45,676 nt of DNA from positions 1-45,676 of the forward strand of contig CAYVFI010000046.1 of assembly GCA_964450955.1 (NCBI GenBank), read 5' to 3'. The stretch is from CAYNWT01 sp964450955 (GTDB lineage: Bacteria; Planctomycetota; Planctomycetia; Planctomycetales; Planctomycetaceae). Both the position numbers and the translations under genes were made by a program. Shown here in pieces: positions 15,969 through 23,902 of the stretch. Within the stretch, counting starts at the first letter, position 1; each line of letters starts with the position of its first letter. The notes under the pieces were generated by a model. That model was given only the letters and a program-made list of their open reading frames with translations, was not told the origin of the DNA and ran no database searches.

Positions 15969-16925
15969 ATGAAGACTTCTGCCGCCGTTCTGTTCGCGTT
16001 CCTTCTTTCCGCCAGCAGTCTTTGCGCGCAGGAGAAGACCAGTCAGCTGGACGCTCCGCGACTGCCGGGCCAACAGAAGAAGCTTGAAGTCCCCGATCGG
16101 GTGCTCAAGCCGTTTCTTTGGAGGATCGAAGGAGACACGCCCAACTATATCTTTGGGACCGTGCATGTGGCGGACCCGCGAGCAATCAAACTACACCCGG
16201 CCGCCGATCGTGCTTTTGAGCAGTCCGAAGCGGCGTTCTTTGAAATCGACTTCAAGAAGGCGGCACAGCAATCACAAGCAATGATGTTGCCCGCCGGAGA
16301 AACGTTGGAAGACACACTTTCGGCTGACACCATTCAGCGTTTGGATAAGCGAATTAACAAAGTCGTGCCGGGCCTTCGAGGCAACGTCAAACTAAGGCCG
16401 ATCGCCTGGATGCTTGTGCTTCCACAACTGGAAGCGCAAAAGCGGTTCCCCAGCCCGCCGCTTGATATGCAGCTGTACCAGCGAGCAACGCGAACGGACA
16501 AGGTGGTTGGCGGTCTGGAAGATCCTTCGTTGCAACTGCGTGAGTTATTCAAGTTGTCGAAAGAGGAGCAATCGCAGTTTGTTAAGTCATCTCTCAAGGC
16601 CATGGACGATGCTGATGCCAGGAATGAAGACCAGTTGATGACGACCATCAACTACTACCTGCGAGGCGACGCAAAGGCGTTCCACAAATACTTCATGGAC
16701 GACATGAAGTCAGGCGGCATGCCGAAACCGCTTCAGGAAAAGCTGATTCAGGGGTTGCTGATTTCTCGCAATCAGCGGATGGCAAAGCAGATTAAGGAAC
16801 TGACTGCAGCATTTCCAAACCGCAAACACTTCTTTGCGGTCGGAACAGCACACATGCTGGGTGAAAACAATGTCCTCACTTACCTGAAGAAGGACGGTAT
16901 TAAGACGTCAGCAGTGACTGAGTAA
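15969..16925 (+). CDS. Exported TraB/GumN family protein
   Basis: 318 aa. A signal peptide covers residues 1-20 (MKTSAAVLFAFLLSASSLCA-Q). The family's N-terminal motif is present as YIFGTVHVADPR, followed by FFEIDF. The C-terminal VGTAHMLGENNVLTYLKKDG is the matching second motif. TraB/GumN proteins are thought to be metallohydrolase-like (Tiki/TraB fold), but substrates in bacteria are mostly unknown. GumN is named from a xanthan locus, so the position just after an exopolysaccharide locus is suggestive only. Its 3' end overlaps the convergent phosphotransferase gene by 26 nt. Confidence 0.85.
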   Translation: MKTSAAVLFAFLLSASSLCAQEKTSQLDAPRLPGQQKKLEVPDRVLKPFLWRIEGDTPNYIFGTVHVADPRAIKLHPAADRAFEQSEAAFFEIDFKKAAQQSQAMMLPAGETLEDTLSADTIQRLDKRINKVVPGLRGNVKLRPIAWMLVLPQLEAQKRFPSPPLDMQLYQRATRTDKVVGGLEDPSLQLRELFKLSKEEQSQFVKSSLKAMDDADARNEDQLMTTINYYLRGDAKAFHKYFMDDMKSGGMPKPLQEKLIQGLLISRNQRMAKQIKELTAAFPNRKHFFAVGTAHMLGENNVLTYLKKDGIKTSAVTE

Positions 16926-17946
16926 GTACCAACAGTCGATCGCATTGCTGCTTCAACCGAAGCAGCACGGCACCTTCGTTAAACGAAGCCTGATCCAGGT
17001 ACTTCCGCCTGAGCCAACCTAGTGGCCCCAGAACAACAGCCGACCGGTCCAGCACCGTCATCAATCGGTGTTCGTCTGGTGTCATCGGGCGCAGTTCAGC
17101 GTAGCAGTTCAAAGCGAACTCACGTTGCTGAACGTCATCAGCGACAAGGCTACCCAGCAGCCTGGCCAAATCAGTTGCGACGTTTTCTGTACGACAAGCA
17201 GACGGATCGATGATGCCGGTCACTCGATCACCTTCAAACAGAATGTGATCGTGCCAGACATCACGCAGGCAGGGCTGTAAGGGAACACGAAGATCGGCCA
17301 GCGCTGCCAGTTCAGATCTGATCGCAGGCAAAACCAACCGCGCGTTGCCGGCGACGGTTGTGGCCACGCCAGTGAACTCCGTCCTGCGGCGCGCGGCCAG
17401 TAAACGATCAACGGCATTAAGATCGCCACTTAGCCAGGCTTGTGTTCGCTGCAAACGCTCAGCAATCGCAGGTGACCGTTCAGAAGATGCATTTGTGAAC
17501 CAGGCGTTTGCCGAATTCGCGGGGCGAAAATCGGCGGCCGCGATATGCCAACCAGCAAGCGCACACATCGTGTTCGATAGCCGCTGCTCTGTCGGGGAAC
17601 TGTGAAAGTCCGCAGCGCCAGGCAACCATGGTTCCAATTGCCAGGCGTACCCCTTCATTTTGACTAACGTGGAACCGCAATTTGATCGCAACGGCACCGC
17701 CACATGTTCAAGTCCGGAATCCGCGATGTGCTGCAGTAAGCTGTGCAGCCCCAGAATTCGTGGTTCCGGCAGTGATCCCCGCGGCCACCGACGAAGTGCG
17801 TAAGTCCCACCGGTACCCGACACACGCCAGACACCGGCACCACTAAATCCGCCGGTCGCCGGTCGCGTCTGTGCCCCCGCACTACTGATCGCAGGAAAGC
17901 ACTTAAGAACCTGGTCAAGCAGTTTGTTCATCCAGTGTTTCTGCAT
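16900..17946 (-). CDS. APH-family phosphotransferase with atypical catalytic loop
   Basis: 348 aa, kinase fold of the aminoglycoside/choline/homoserine phosphotransferase family. The catalytic loop reads CLRDVWHDHILF where the family consensus is HGDxxxxN. The catalytic Asp is kept, the preceding Gly is Arg, and the Asn is replaced by His. The DFG-equivalent metal site is GIIDPSA, followed by ENVATDLARLLGSL. The N-terminus has a Gly-rich nucleotide loop (ATGGFSGAGVWRV). The substrate cannot be told: homoserine, a sugar or an alcohol are all possible. An alternative ATG lies at 17931. It is divergent from the secreted gene at 18068 and overlaps the upstream convergent gene at its 3' end. Confidence 0.8.
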   Translation of the reverse strand: MQKHWMNKLLDQVLKCFPAISSAGAQTRPATGGFSGAGVWRVSGTGGTYALRRWPRGSLPEPRILGLHSLLQHIADSGLEHVAVPLRSNCGSTLVKMKGYAWQLEPWLPGAADFHSSPTEQRLSNTMCALAGWHIAAADFRPANSANAWFTNASSERSPAIAERLQRTQAWLSGDLNAVDRLLAARRRTEFTGVATTVAGNARLVLPAIRSELAALADLRVPLQPCLRDVWHDHILFEGDRVTGIIDPSACRTENVATDLARLLGSLVADDVQQREFALNCYAELRPMTPDEHRLMTVLDRSAVVLGPLGWLRRKYLDQASFNEGAVLLRLKQQCDRLLVLTQSLLTS

Positions 17947-17959
17947 GCATGTGGCGTGT

Positions 17960-17989
17960 TTGACAAACCAGTTTGTGGACCGTTATCGT
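17960..17989 (+). promoter_or_regulatory. Possible sigma70-type promoter
   Basis: TTGACA at 17960-17965 is followed after 17 or 18 bases by ttatcg/tatcgt (17983-17989). The -35 match is perfect and the -10 match is weak. It is correctly placed for the plus-strand secreted gene at 18068. Confidence 0.35.
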
Positions 17990-18067
17990 GATGGCAAAGT
18001 GGGGAATTTTCGTAATTTCCCTGGCTACGGTAGCTGACGCCGATTCATGTGGATGGAGAACCTACGA

Positions 18068-19174
18068 ATGCGACTGTTTCGAAATCGTGCTGTCGTCACG
18101 ATAGTAACGCTGTCGTTGATCTGTGCCAGTACAACAACCGCCGATGCCGGCGTGGTTCCATGGCTTTGGAACGTCTTCTTCGGCCCGGCCAATGCTCCTC
18201 TGTTCCCTCGGCTCGCCGCGAATCGGCAGGCTCAAATGGGCGCGGCATACTGTCCACCCGGAAACGGTTTCAGTAACGGGAACGGTTTCACCGGTTTCGC
18301 CGCGCAGCCAGTCACATTTTCTGCTCCCGCTTATTCGACATCTTACGCCCCACCGGCTTACTCGTACGCGGTCCCTTCCTATTCTTATGCGACCCCGAGC
18401 TACACGTACTCAGATCCTGTGGTCAGCGGTTCGTATCTTGCCAGCTCGTATTCCACCACGCCGTTTGAGTACTCCAGTTACGTCACTGGATGCGACTGCT
18501 GCGGGACCAGCTCATACCCGATTGGCGGAACTCTCATCAGCGACGTGGTGATTGACGGAGGCAACTCAATCGAAAGCGGAACATCCAGCGCAACTGGTTC
18601 CGATAATCGTAGTGGCGACGACAAGGTTTACGAACCTCCGTTGGGGGGTGCCAGCCCGGTCGATACGCCGCGACCCAAAGCGGGCGACGGCCTGGACGGC
18701 AACTCTGGAGCAGATGATGGCTTTGGAGGGTACGGTGACGATGCGTTCCGAGATCCGATCGAAAGAACTCCTAACACGCGCCGGGATGGCCGGGGAGCTC
18801 GCGGTTTGGGCGATCGAGACAACGGTGCCGGAGGCGCCGGTGGAACGACTCCCCCAAGCGATGGAGGCTTTGATTTTGGCGGTGGAAGCGGCGACCCGGC
18901 CGATGGCCTATTCAAGGTGAACAAGCCAGTTCAGGGCGCCTCTGGCGCGGCCGACGTGCCTGCTCCCCCAGGCAGCAAAGCTCCAGCGACTCCGCCGGAA
19001 GCCAGACGTTCGATACCAAAGGTCATCACGACAGTCAGTTTGGACAGCAGCCTGGGCCGTGACGGACAGTTGGATCGAACACGAATGTCGTTCGCTTCAG
19101 TGAAGAACAAAAGGACCCAACGCGTGTTGCGATGGATCTCTGTGCCAAACAACGGCCGCACCGCACTGCGTTAA
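18068..19174 (+). CDS. Secreted Tyr/Ser- and Gly-rich low-complexity protein
   Basis: About 368 aa from the ATG at 18068, which gives a clean signal peptide (RNRAVVTIVTLSLICAS, cleavage near ADA-G); ATGs at 18047 and 18053 are alternatives. Residues of about 80-130 are an aromatic low-complexity tract with repeats like PAYSYAVPSYSYATPSYTYS. A CDCCG cluster, a Gly/Asp-rich disordered stretch and a Pro-rich linker follow. The C-terminal 60 residues are more ordered. I do not recognise a family. Such sequences suit a surface or cell-envelope structural role, but that is inference. A strong terminator follows the stop. Confidence 0.75.
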   Translation: MRLFRNRAVVTIVTLSLICASTTTADAGVVPWLWNVFFGPANAPLFPRLAANRQAQMGAAYCPPGNGFSNGNGFTGFAAQPVTFSAPAYSTSYAPPAYSYAVPSYSYATPSYTYSDPVVSGSYLASSYSTTPFEYSSYVTGCDCCGTSSYPIGGTLISDVVIDGGNSIESGTSSATGSDNRSGDDKVYEPPLGGASPVDTPRPKAGDGLDGNSGADDGFGGYGDDAFRDPIERTPNTRRDGRGARGLGDRDNGAGGAGGTTPPSDGGFDFGGGSGDPADGLFKVNKPVQGASGAADVPAPPGSKAPATPPEARRSIPKVITTVSLDSSLGRDGQLDRTRMSFASVKNKRTQRVLRWISVPNNGRTALR

Positions 19175-19196
19175 CCGCACCGGTTTCTAACAAGCG

Positions 19197-19240
19197 ACAA
19201 GCTCGGCATTTGCGTGAATGCCGGGCTTGTTTCGTTTTGT
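19197..19240 (+). terminator. Strong intrinsic terminator
   Basis: A 14-bp stem (acaagctcggcatt / aatgccgggcttgt, one U-G wobble) with the 6-nt loop tgcgtg at 19211-19216 is followed by ttcgttttgttg. It lies 23 nt after the stop of the secreted low-complexity protein. Confidence 0.9.
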
Positions 19241-19323
19241 TGTTCTTTACATCACTTGGCCGATTCGGTTCCGTTCAGATGGCTGGCCGAACATAATCCT
19301 GCATCCAATCCCGGAGACGCCCG

Positions 19324-21033
19324 ATGCAGAACGAACAAATCGCCCGCTTATTCGATCAGCTTGCAGACCTGCTGGAGATCCAAAAAGCCAATCCCTTTCG
19401 AGTCCGCGCGTATCGAAGCGCGTCGCGGACAATTTCTTCGCTGTCAGAATCGGCGTCTGACATCATCGCTAATGAAGATGCAAAGCTGACCGATCTGGAT
19501 GGAATCGGCAAAGACCTGGCAAAGAAAATTGAAGTGATCGTCGCAACCGGGACACTGCCGCAGTTGGACGACTTAAAGGAACAGATACCGCCTGGTGTCG
19601 TCGACATGCTGCGCATCCCGGGCATTGGCCCCAAAAAAGTCGGCGCGATGTTTGAAACGCTTGGCGTTGATTCGTTGGATGCTTTAAAGGCGGCTGCCGA
19701 AGCAGGTCAGGTTGCTGAACTAAAAGGCTTCGGCAAGAAAACGGAACAACTTATCCTGGACAACATCGACCGCGCGGCGACACCTGACGAACGCGTTCAG
19801 CTTGCCGAAGCCAAAGCGGACGCCGACCGTATTGTTGCCGATTTGCTGGCTCTACCTGAAGTCGAACAAGCCGACGTCGCTGGTAGCTGCCGGCGCCGCC
19901 GCGAGACCGTGGGGGACCTTGACGTTCTGGTTACGTCAACGGACTCGGCCGTTCCAATGGACGCTCTCGCCGCGCACCCGCTTATTGAATCTGTCCTCGC
20001 GCGAGGCGACACCAAGCAACGCGTTCGATTACATGCTGGCATCGAAATGGATCTCCGCGTGGTTCCCGATGAATCGTACGGCGCCGCGATGCAGTACTTT
20101 ACCGGTTCGAAGGAACACAACATCGTCATTCGCCGTCGCGCGGTTGATCGAGGGTTGAAGGTTAACGAGTACGGCGTGTTTCGCGGCGACGAATTGGTTG
20201 CCGGCCGGACTGAAGAAGACGTTTACGCTGCGGTTGACCTACCGTGGATCCCTCCGGAACTCCGCGAGAACCGCGGCGAGATAGAACAAGCCGAAACTGG
20301 TTCGCTGCCCGAACTGGTCACTCTGGCAGACATCCGCGGTGACATGCACATGCACACGACCGCCACCGATGGTCGAGCCACCATCAGAGAGATGGCCGAA
20401 GCCGCCAAGGCCCGCGGCCTGAAGTACATCGCCATCACAGATCATTCCAAACGCGTCTCCATGGCCAACGGCCTGGACGAAAAAAGACTCCGCGCGCATT
20501 GGAAAGAAATCGATGCGGTGAATGATGAGATCAAAGGCATCGAGATCATGAAGGGTATCGAATGCGATATCCTGGAAGATGCCACGATGGACCTGGCGGA
20601 CGATTGCCTGGCGGAAGCAGACTGGGTCATTGCGGTCCTGCACTACGGCCTGAAACAACCGCGCAAGAAAATTCAGAAGCGACTTCTGAACGCGGTTCAA
20701 AATCCGCATGTCGACATCATCGGTCACCCGACCGGTCGCTTGCTCGGAAAGCGAGACGGAGCCGACATTGATTTTACTGAGCTCTTTAAGGCTGCCGCCG
20801 ATCACGGGGTCATGATGGAGATTAACGCTCACCCCAAGCGACTGGATCTCAACGAATTCCACGCAGCGGCCTGCAAGGATCTTGGTATCCCGATCGTCAT
20901 CAGCACTGACGCTCATAGCCAACAGGGGATGGATGTCATGCAGTACGGCGTCTACCAGGCTCGCCGAGCCGGCCTAACCAAGGCCGATGTCGCCAACACA
21001 AAGACCGCCGCCCAATTCAAACGTTCCGTTTGA
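19324..21033 (+). CDS. polX: DNA polymerase/3'-5' exonuclease PolX
   Basis: 569 aa, the usual length for bacterial PolX, a family X DNA polymerase fused to a PHP phosphoesterase, acting in base-excision or gap-filling repair. The N-terminal helix-hairpin-helix region spans about 1-150 (DGIGKDLAKKI, PGIGPKKVG, KGFGKKTEQL). The polymerase palm has AGSCRRRRETVGDLDVLV, including the GS motif and the DLD metal residues near 198-200. The C-terminal PHP domain starts at about 336 with DMHMHTTATDG, then AITDHSK, GIECDI and STDAHS as metal ligands. All key residues appear intact. The stop codon is embedded in the first bases of a repeat element (21020 onwards). Confidence 0.95.
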   Translation: MQNEQIARLFDQLADLLEIQKANPFRVRAYRSASRTISSLSESASDIIANEDAKLTDLDGIGKDLAKKIEVIVATGTLPQLDDLKEQIPPGVVDMLRIPGIGPKKVGAMFETLGVDSLDALKAAAEAGQVAELKGFGKKTEQLILDNIDRAATPDERVQLAEAKADADRIVADLLALPEVEQADVAGSCRRRRETVGDLDVLVTSTDSAVPMDALAAHPLIESVLARGDTKQRVRLHAGIEMDLRVVPDESYGAAMQYFTGSKEHNIVIRRRAVDRGLKVNEYGVFRGDELVAGRTEEDVYAAVDLPWIPPELRENRGEIEQAETGSLPELVTLADIRGDMHMHTTATDGRATIREMAEAAKARGLKYIAITDHSKRVSMANGLDEKRLRAHWKEIDAVNDEIKGIEIMKGIECDILEDATMDLADDCLAEADWVIAVLHYGLKQPRKKIQKRLLNAVQNPHVDIIGHPTGRLLGKRDGADIDFTELFKAAADHGVMMEINAHPKRLDLNEFHAAACKDLGIPIVISTDAHSQQGMDVMQYGVYQARRAGLTKADVANTKTAAQFKRSV

Positions 21034-21329
21034 TCGGTATCCGGTGGGGATGGTGTTTGGGTTGGGATGAGATATTCCCGGATGGTAATAAAGTGGCAAG
21101 AAAAAGCCTCGGCTCGCCGGCCAAGTAAACCCACGCTCAACCTTCTACCTTCTACCTTCAACCTTCAACNNNNNNNNNNNNNNNNNNNNNNNNNNNNNNN
21201 NNNNNNNNNNNNNNNNNNNNNNNNNNNNNNNNNNNNNNNNNNNNNNNNNNNNNNNNNNNNNNNNNNNNNCTTCTACCTTCTACCTTCTACCTTCTACCTT
21301 CTACCTTCTACCTTCTACCTTCTACCTTC
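21020..21329 (+). repeat. Composite repeat, copy 1: conserved region plus 7-bp array (interrupted by gap)
   Basis: Starts with aacgttccgtttgatcggt, overlapping the polX stop codon. About 120 bases of sequence shared with copy 2 (22668-22890, opposite strand) follow. Then, from about 21138, a tandem array of CCTTCTA/CCTTCAA heptamers runs up to the vanZ-like stop codon at 21329. Shared blocks include ggttgggatg, ttcccgg/ctcccgg, aagtggc, ctcggct and ctcaacctt. The array is broken by the assembly gap, so its true length is unknown. It occupies the whole space between two convergent genes. Confidence 0.85.
21170..21269. other. Assembly gap of exactly 100 N
   Basis: The run of 100 N is a conventional placeholder for a scaffold gap of unknown size. 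It lies inside the heptamer array, where short reads collapse. Confidence 0.99.
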
Positions 21330-21706
21330 TAAAAAACGCGACGCGCCAGCCACAAGAACGCGGTAATGCCAAGCACAATGCCAACTGAGTCTGCCAGAGC
21401 GTCAAGTGGGTCGCAGTGCCGGTTCACAAGTTCTTGCGTGACTTCGTCGAAGATGGCAAATGCACATAGAGATACGATTGTGGTGATGATCAATCGTTTT
21501 GTTGGGACACTGCGCGTATACAGCACCATGCTGAACAGGAAGGCCAGAACAAAGTACGCGGCGATGTGCAGAAGCTTGTCTGACCCGGGCGGCCCGCTGG
21601 GGACAGGGACATGCGTCAGTGTGTAGAGGATGATCCAGTAGATACTCAATAGCCACGGGCTGGCGACGGTTGCCCAGCGATAGAGCTTTGTCTTTGAATC
21701 AGTCAT
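21329..21706 (-). CDS. VanZ-like family membrane protein
   Basis: 125 aa with four predicted membrane helices. Family features are the early YWIILYTLTHVPVPSGPPGSDKL-type region (first acidic/His positions), HIAAYFVLAFL, then IFDEVTQELV and DPLDALADSVGIVLG, all typical of VanZ-like proteins. VanZ confers low-level teicoplanin resistance in enterococci; most homologues, including small ones like this, have unknown roles. Its TAG stop is formed by the last heptamer of the adjacent array (21329-21331), so array changes could alter the C-terminus. It is divergent from the gene at 22168. Confidence 0.85.
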   Translation of the reverse strand: MTDSKTKLYRWATVASPWLLSIYWIILYTLTHVPVPSGPPGSDKLLHIAAYFVLAFLFSMVLYTRSVPTKRLIITTIVSLCAFAIFDEVTQELVNRHCDPLDALADSVGIVLGITAFLWLARRVF

Positions 21707-22167
21707 CCGGATACCCGGTAAGGTGGGTGTTCATCCACTTAAATACTCTTTGGCTCACGCTCACACGTTTTGCCGTGAAGCAAGCGATTCCCCAAATGGG
21801 ACGGCACTTTATTCGATTCACCTGCCATTTGGCCATCGCGTCCCGCCTCACCTGCATGCGCGGAGACGTTTGCACGGTCGTCATGGTTGGTCTGAGGCGA
21901 GGTACCGGTAACAACGCGGCATCGAAACGGCGCAGTAGCCGATTGTGATCACACAACGAATGCTAATTCCCGATACAGCGTGTGGGCCGTCTCTTATCCC
22001 TTCTATGAAACCATGGAGGCGGGTCGAACCGATTATTCGCTTTCTAGCTACAAATACCCTGAGGTCGGTTCTTTGCCGTCCTTACGTGTCATCTTGCTGA
22101 CGGGCGGTGTGAACAAAGGCACCAGAAGTGTGGGCTTCTGTTGTTCGCTCGCCCCAAGGCAAGATCG
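21707..22167. other. Gene-free divergent region (461 bp)
   Basis: Short open frames on both strands are 60-90 codons long, with biased, basic compositions and no homology I recognise. No RNA gene, no transposase remnant and no clear promoter hexamers are visible. A small inverted repeat (gtgg...ccac near 21724-21739) is present. It presumably holds the promoters of the vanZ-like gene and the gene at 22168. Confidence 0.4.
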
Positions 22168-22668
22168 ATGAGCAATCGCTCGGAGACATTCGTGGAACAA
22201 CCACACATGCCAATCGAAAATCTGCTTGAGCAGGTCGAGGAATACCGTCTCCGTCGCGAAGTGCGAGACAGCCGGCCCGACCGGGTGACCGACCTCATCA
22301 CAGACATAGCCGAACTTTTTGAACCGTACCACGGTGTCGCGAGAGTCGGCTTTGACTGCAAAGCCGTCACTGACGGTTGGGCCGTGTCAATGTACCTGGG
22401 CGCGACAGAAATTGTCGGTGGCCGGGACGACGGGCTGAAAGACCACGCCCCGTTCCACTTTGACATCGACGCTGCCATCGCACTGTTCACAAATATCGAA
22501 TCCGTTCGCTTCACCTCACAACCCGCCGACCAGGCCGTGGACTCAGGCCTCACCATCATCGGTCACGTAGACGACTACCCCGTCCGACTCGCCATCCACG
22601 CCCACCCACCGACAGAAGTCGAAGCCGGAATGCAAAGGATGCCAGATCGCAGCCTCAGGCTTACGTAG
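22168..22668 (+). CDS. Hypothetical cytosolic protein (166 aa)
   Basis: I do not recognise the family. It is soluble, acidic and without signal peptide or membrane segment. The N-terminus is a charged helix (ENLLEQVEEYRLRREVRD). Beyond that a beta-rich sequence includes DGWAVSMYLGATEIVGG and the central DHAPFHFDIDAAI. The ATG at 22168 is chosen over the open frame from 22141. The TAG stop runs directly into degenerate heptamers of composite repeat copy 2 (tag-gttgagg). Confidence 0.65.
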   Translation: MSNRSETFVEQPHMPIENLLEQVEEYRLRREVRDSRPDRVTDLITDIAELFEPYHGVARVGFDCKAVTDGWAVSMYLGATEIVGGRDDGLKDHAPFHFDIDAAIALFTNIESVRFTSQPADQAVDSGLTIIGHVDDYPVRLAIHAHPPTEVEAGMQRMPDRSLRLT

Positions 22669-22890
22669 GTTGAGGTGGAAGGCGGACGGTTGACGGCTGA
22701 AGGTTGAAGGGTGAAGGTTGAAGGTTGAAGGTTGAAGGTTGAAGGTTGAAGGTTGAAGGTTGAAGGTTGAGAGCGCCTGTACTCGGCCAACCAGCCGAGC
22801 CCTTCCTCGCCACTTCATCTTCAACCGGGAGTACCCATCCCAACCTGAGCGCCACTTCCCACCGGAGACCGATCGAACGGAACGTTCGTT
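22668..22890 (-). repeat. Composite repeat, copy 2: 7-bp array plus conserved region
   Basis: Read on the minus strand from 22886 it begins aacgttccgttcgatcggt, just after the cysH stop. It continues for about 120 bases at roughly 70 percent identity by eye to copy 1 and ends in heptamers. On the plus strand the array is ggttgaa repeated about 11.9 times (22688-22770), with clean units at 22716-22764 and progressively degraded ones towards 22668. Like copy 1, it fills the space between two convergent genes nearly from stop codon to stop codon. Confidence 0.88.
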
Positions 22891-23704
22891 AGATCATGAA
22901 GTCGATTTGTTCGCGGCCGAGGATGCGGTCGATGAGGTCCGGCGAGAACTCGACGGCGGGCGCTTTGGCGGGGTCCATGTCTGTGGGGTTGATGCCACAG
23001 TAGACCGACCATGGGCCGAGATGTCGCCAGCGGCCGGCGCGACGCGGTTCGTTTGGGAGAACCGGGGTCGTGCAGCGGTTACAGCCGATGGTCGCGAACC
23101 CCTGATCGTGGAGTGGGTTCGTGATGACATCGTGTTTAGTGAGGTAGCTGGTTAGCTGTTCGTCATCAATCAGAACCAGCGGGTTGATTCTGAGACAGTT
23201 CATTGCCGGATCAATGGCAACGACCGGGCAGGACTCGCGTTTGCCGCCGTCGCTGCGGCGCAGGCTTCCGACCAGCGCGTCAAACTGGCCGGTCACTTGT
23301 CTTAGCGGTTGTGTCTTTCGCAAATCGCAGCACTGCTTCTGACCCTCGGGCGTCAGATACAGAATTCCGTGTTCGAGTGTTTGTTCAGCCATGGTTTGGC
23401 GCGGTGTCAGCGTTCTGATTTCCAGGCCGTAGGCTTCGCTGATGCGATCTCGTGTTTCCAAAGATTCGGCGAACATGACGCCAGTGTCGACAAACAAGAC
23501 CGGCATTGAAATCGACTCAGCGTGCAGCATGTGACAAACCGCACATCCGCTTTTCTGCATGGACGAAATTGCACCCACGCGATCACCGAACGTGTCTTTC
23601 GCCCATCGCAGCAACTCCTGCGGCGATTTCCTCTCAAAGGCATTGTTGAGGTCAGCTAGTTCGGCCTGAATCAAACGCGCCATTCGCTTACCACCAGTTT
23701 CCAC
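22889..23704 (-). CDS. cysH: Phosphoadenylyl/adenylyl-sulfate reductase (CysH family)
   Basis: 271 aa; reduces APS or PAPS to sulfite in assimilatory sulfate reduction. PAPS-reductase features are PVLFVDTGVMFAESLETRD and the DALVGSLRRSDGGKR loop. Iron-sulfur ligands are C125-C126 (QCCDLRK) and C208/C211 (GCNRC), which mark the 4Fe-4S, usually APS-specific, type. The catalytic C-terminal Cys is likely C236 in VYCGIN, where most enzymes read ECGLH. The nearby Glu and His are therefore changed but the Cys is kept. An alternative ATG is at 23683. It is divergent from purF (start 23903). No other sulfate assimilation gene is in the window. Confidence 0.87.
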   Translation of the reverse strand: METGGKRMARLIQAELADLNNAFERKSPQELLRWAKDTFGDRVGAISSMQKSGCAVCHMLHAESISMPVLFVDTGVMFAESLETRDRISEAYGLEIRTLTPRQTMAEQTLEHGILYLTPEGQKQCCDLRKTQPLRQVTGQFDALVGSLRRSDGGKRESCPVVAIDPAMNCLRINPLVLIDDEQLTSYLTKHDVITNPLHDQGFATIGCNRCTTPVLPNEPRRAGRWRHLGPWSVYCGINPTDMDPAKAPAVEFSPDLIDRILGREQIDFMI

Positions 23705-23902
23705 AGAATTTCAATGCGCGGTCGAAGTATAAGTTGGAACCGGTTTGGGAACGAACACCGAAAGGTCCAATTTTGCGGTGATAATCGTCCAATCGGAAGA
23801 AAGCCGCCAGAGCGAGTCCACGCAGATTGGTTTAGCGCATCGGGTGTCGCTATCATCGCGGGGAAGTTGTCTGCCCGCTATACGTCACGGATATTGCCAG
23901 GG

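Noticed and set aside
16900..16925. Overlapping 3' ends of the GumN-like and phosphotransferase genes as an antisense control
   Set aside because: A 26-nt convergent overlap is common in compact genomes and needs no special explanation.
20239..20922. 227-codon minus-strand open frame
   Set aside because: Antisense to the PHP domain of polX.
21067..21366. Open frame through the gap with repeated YLLPSTF-like heptapeptides
   Set aside because: It is only the translation of the 7-bp array (7 bases x 3 frames gives a 7-residue repeat) and runs through N bases; no start region or family support.
21707..22167. Small open frames and a possible degraded mobile element
   Set aside because: No transposase motif, no terminal inverted repeats and no recognisable homology by eye.
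22688..22770. Possible CRISPR array
   Set aside because: Units are contiguous 7-mers without spacers, and no cas genes are present.
22543..22855. Minus-strand frames encoding NLQPSTF repeats
   Set aside because: Translation of the second heptamer array in several frames; a property of the DNA repeat, not a protein.
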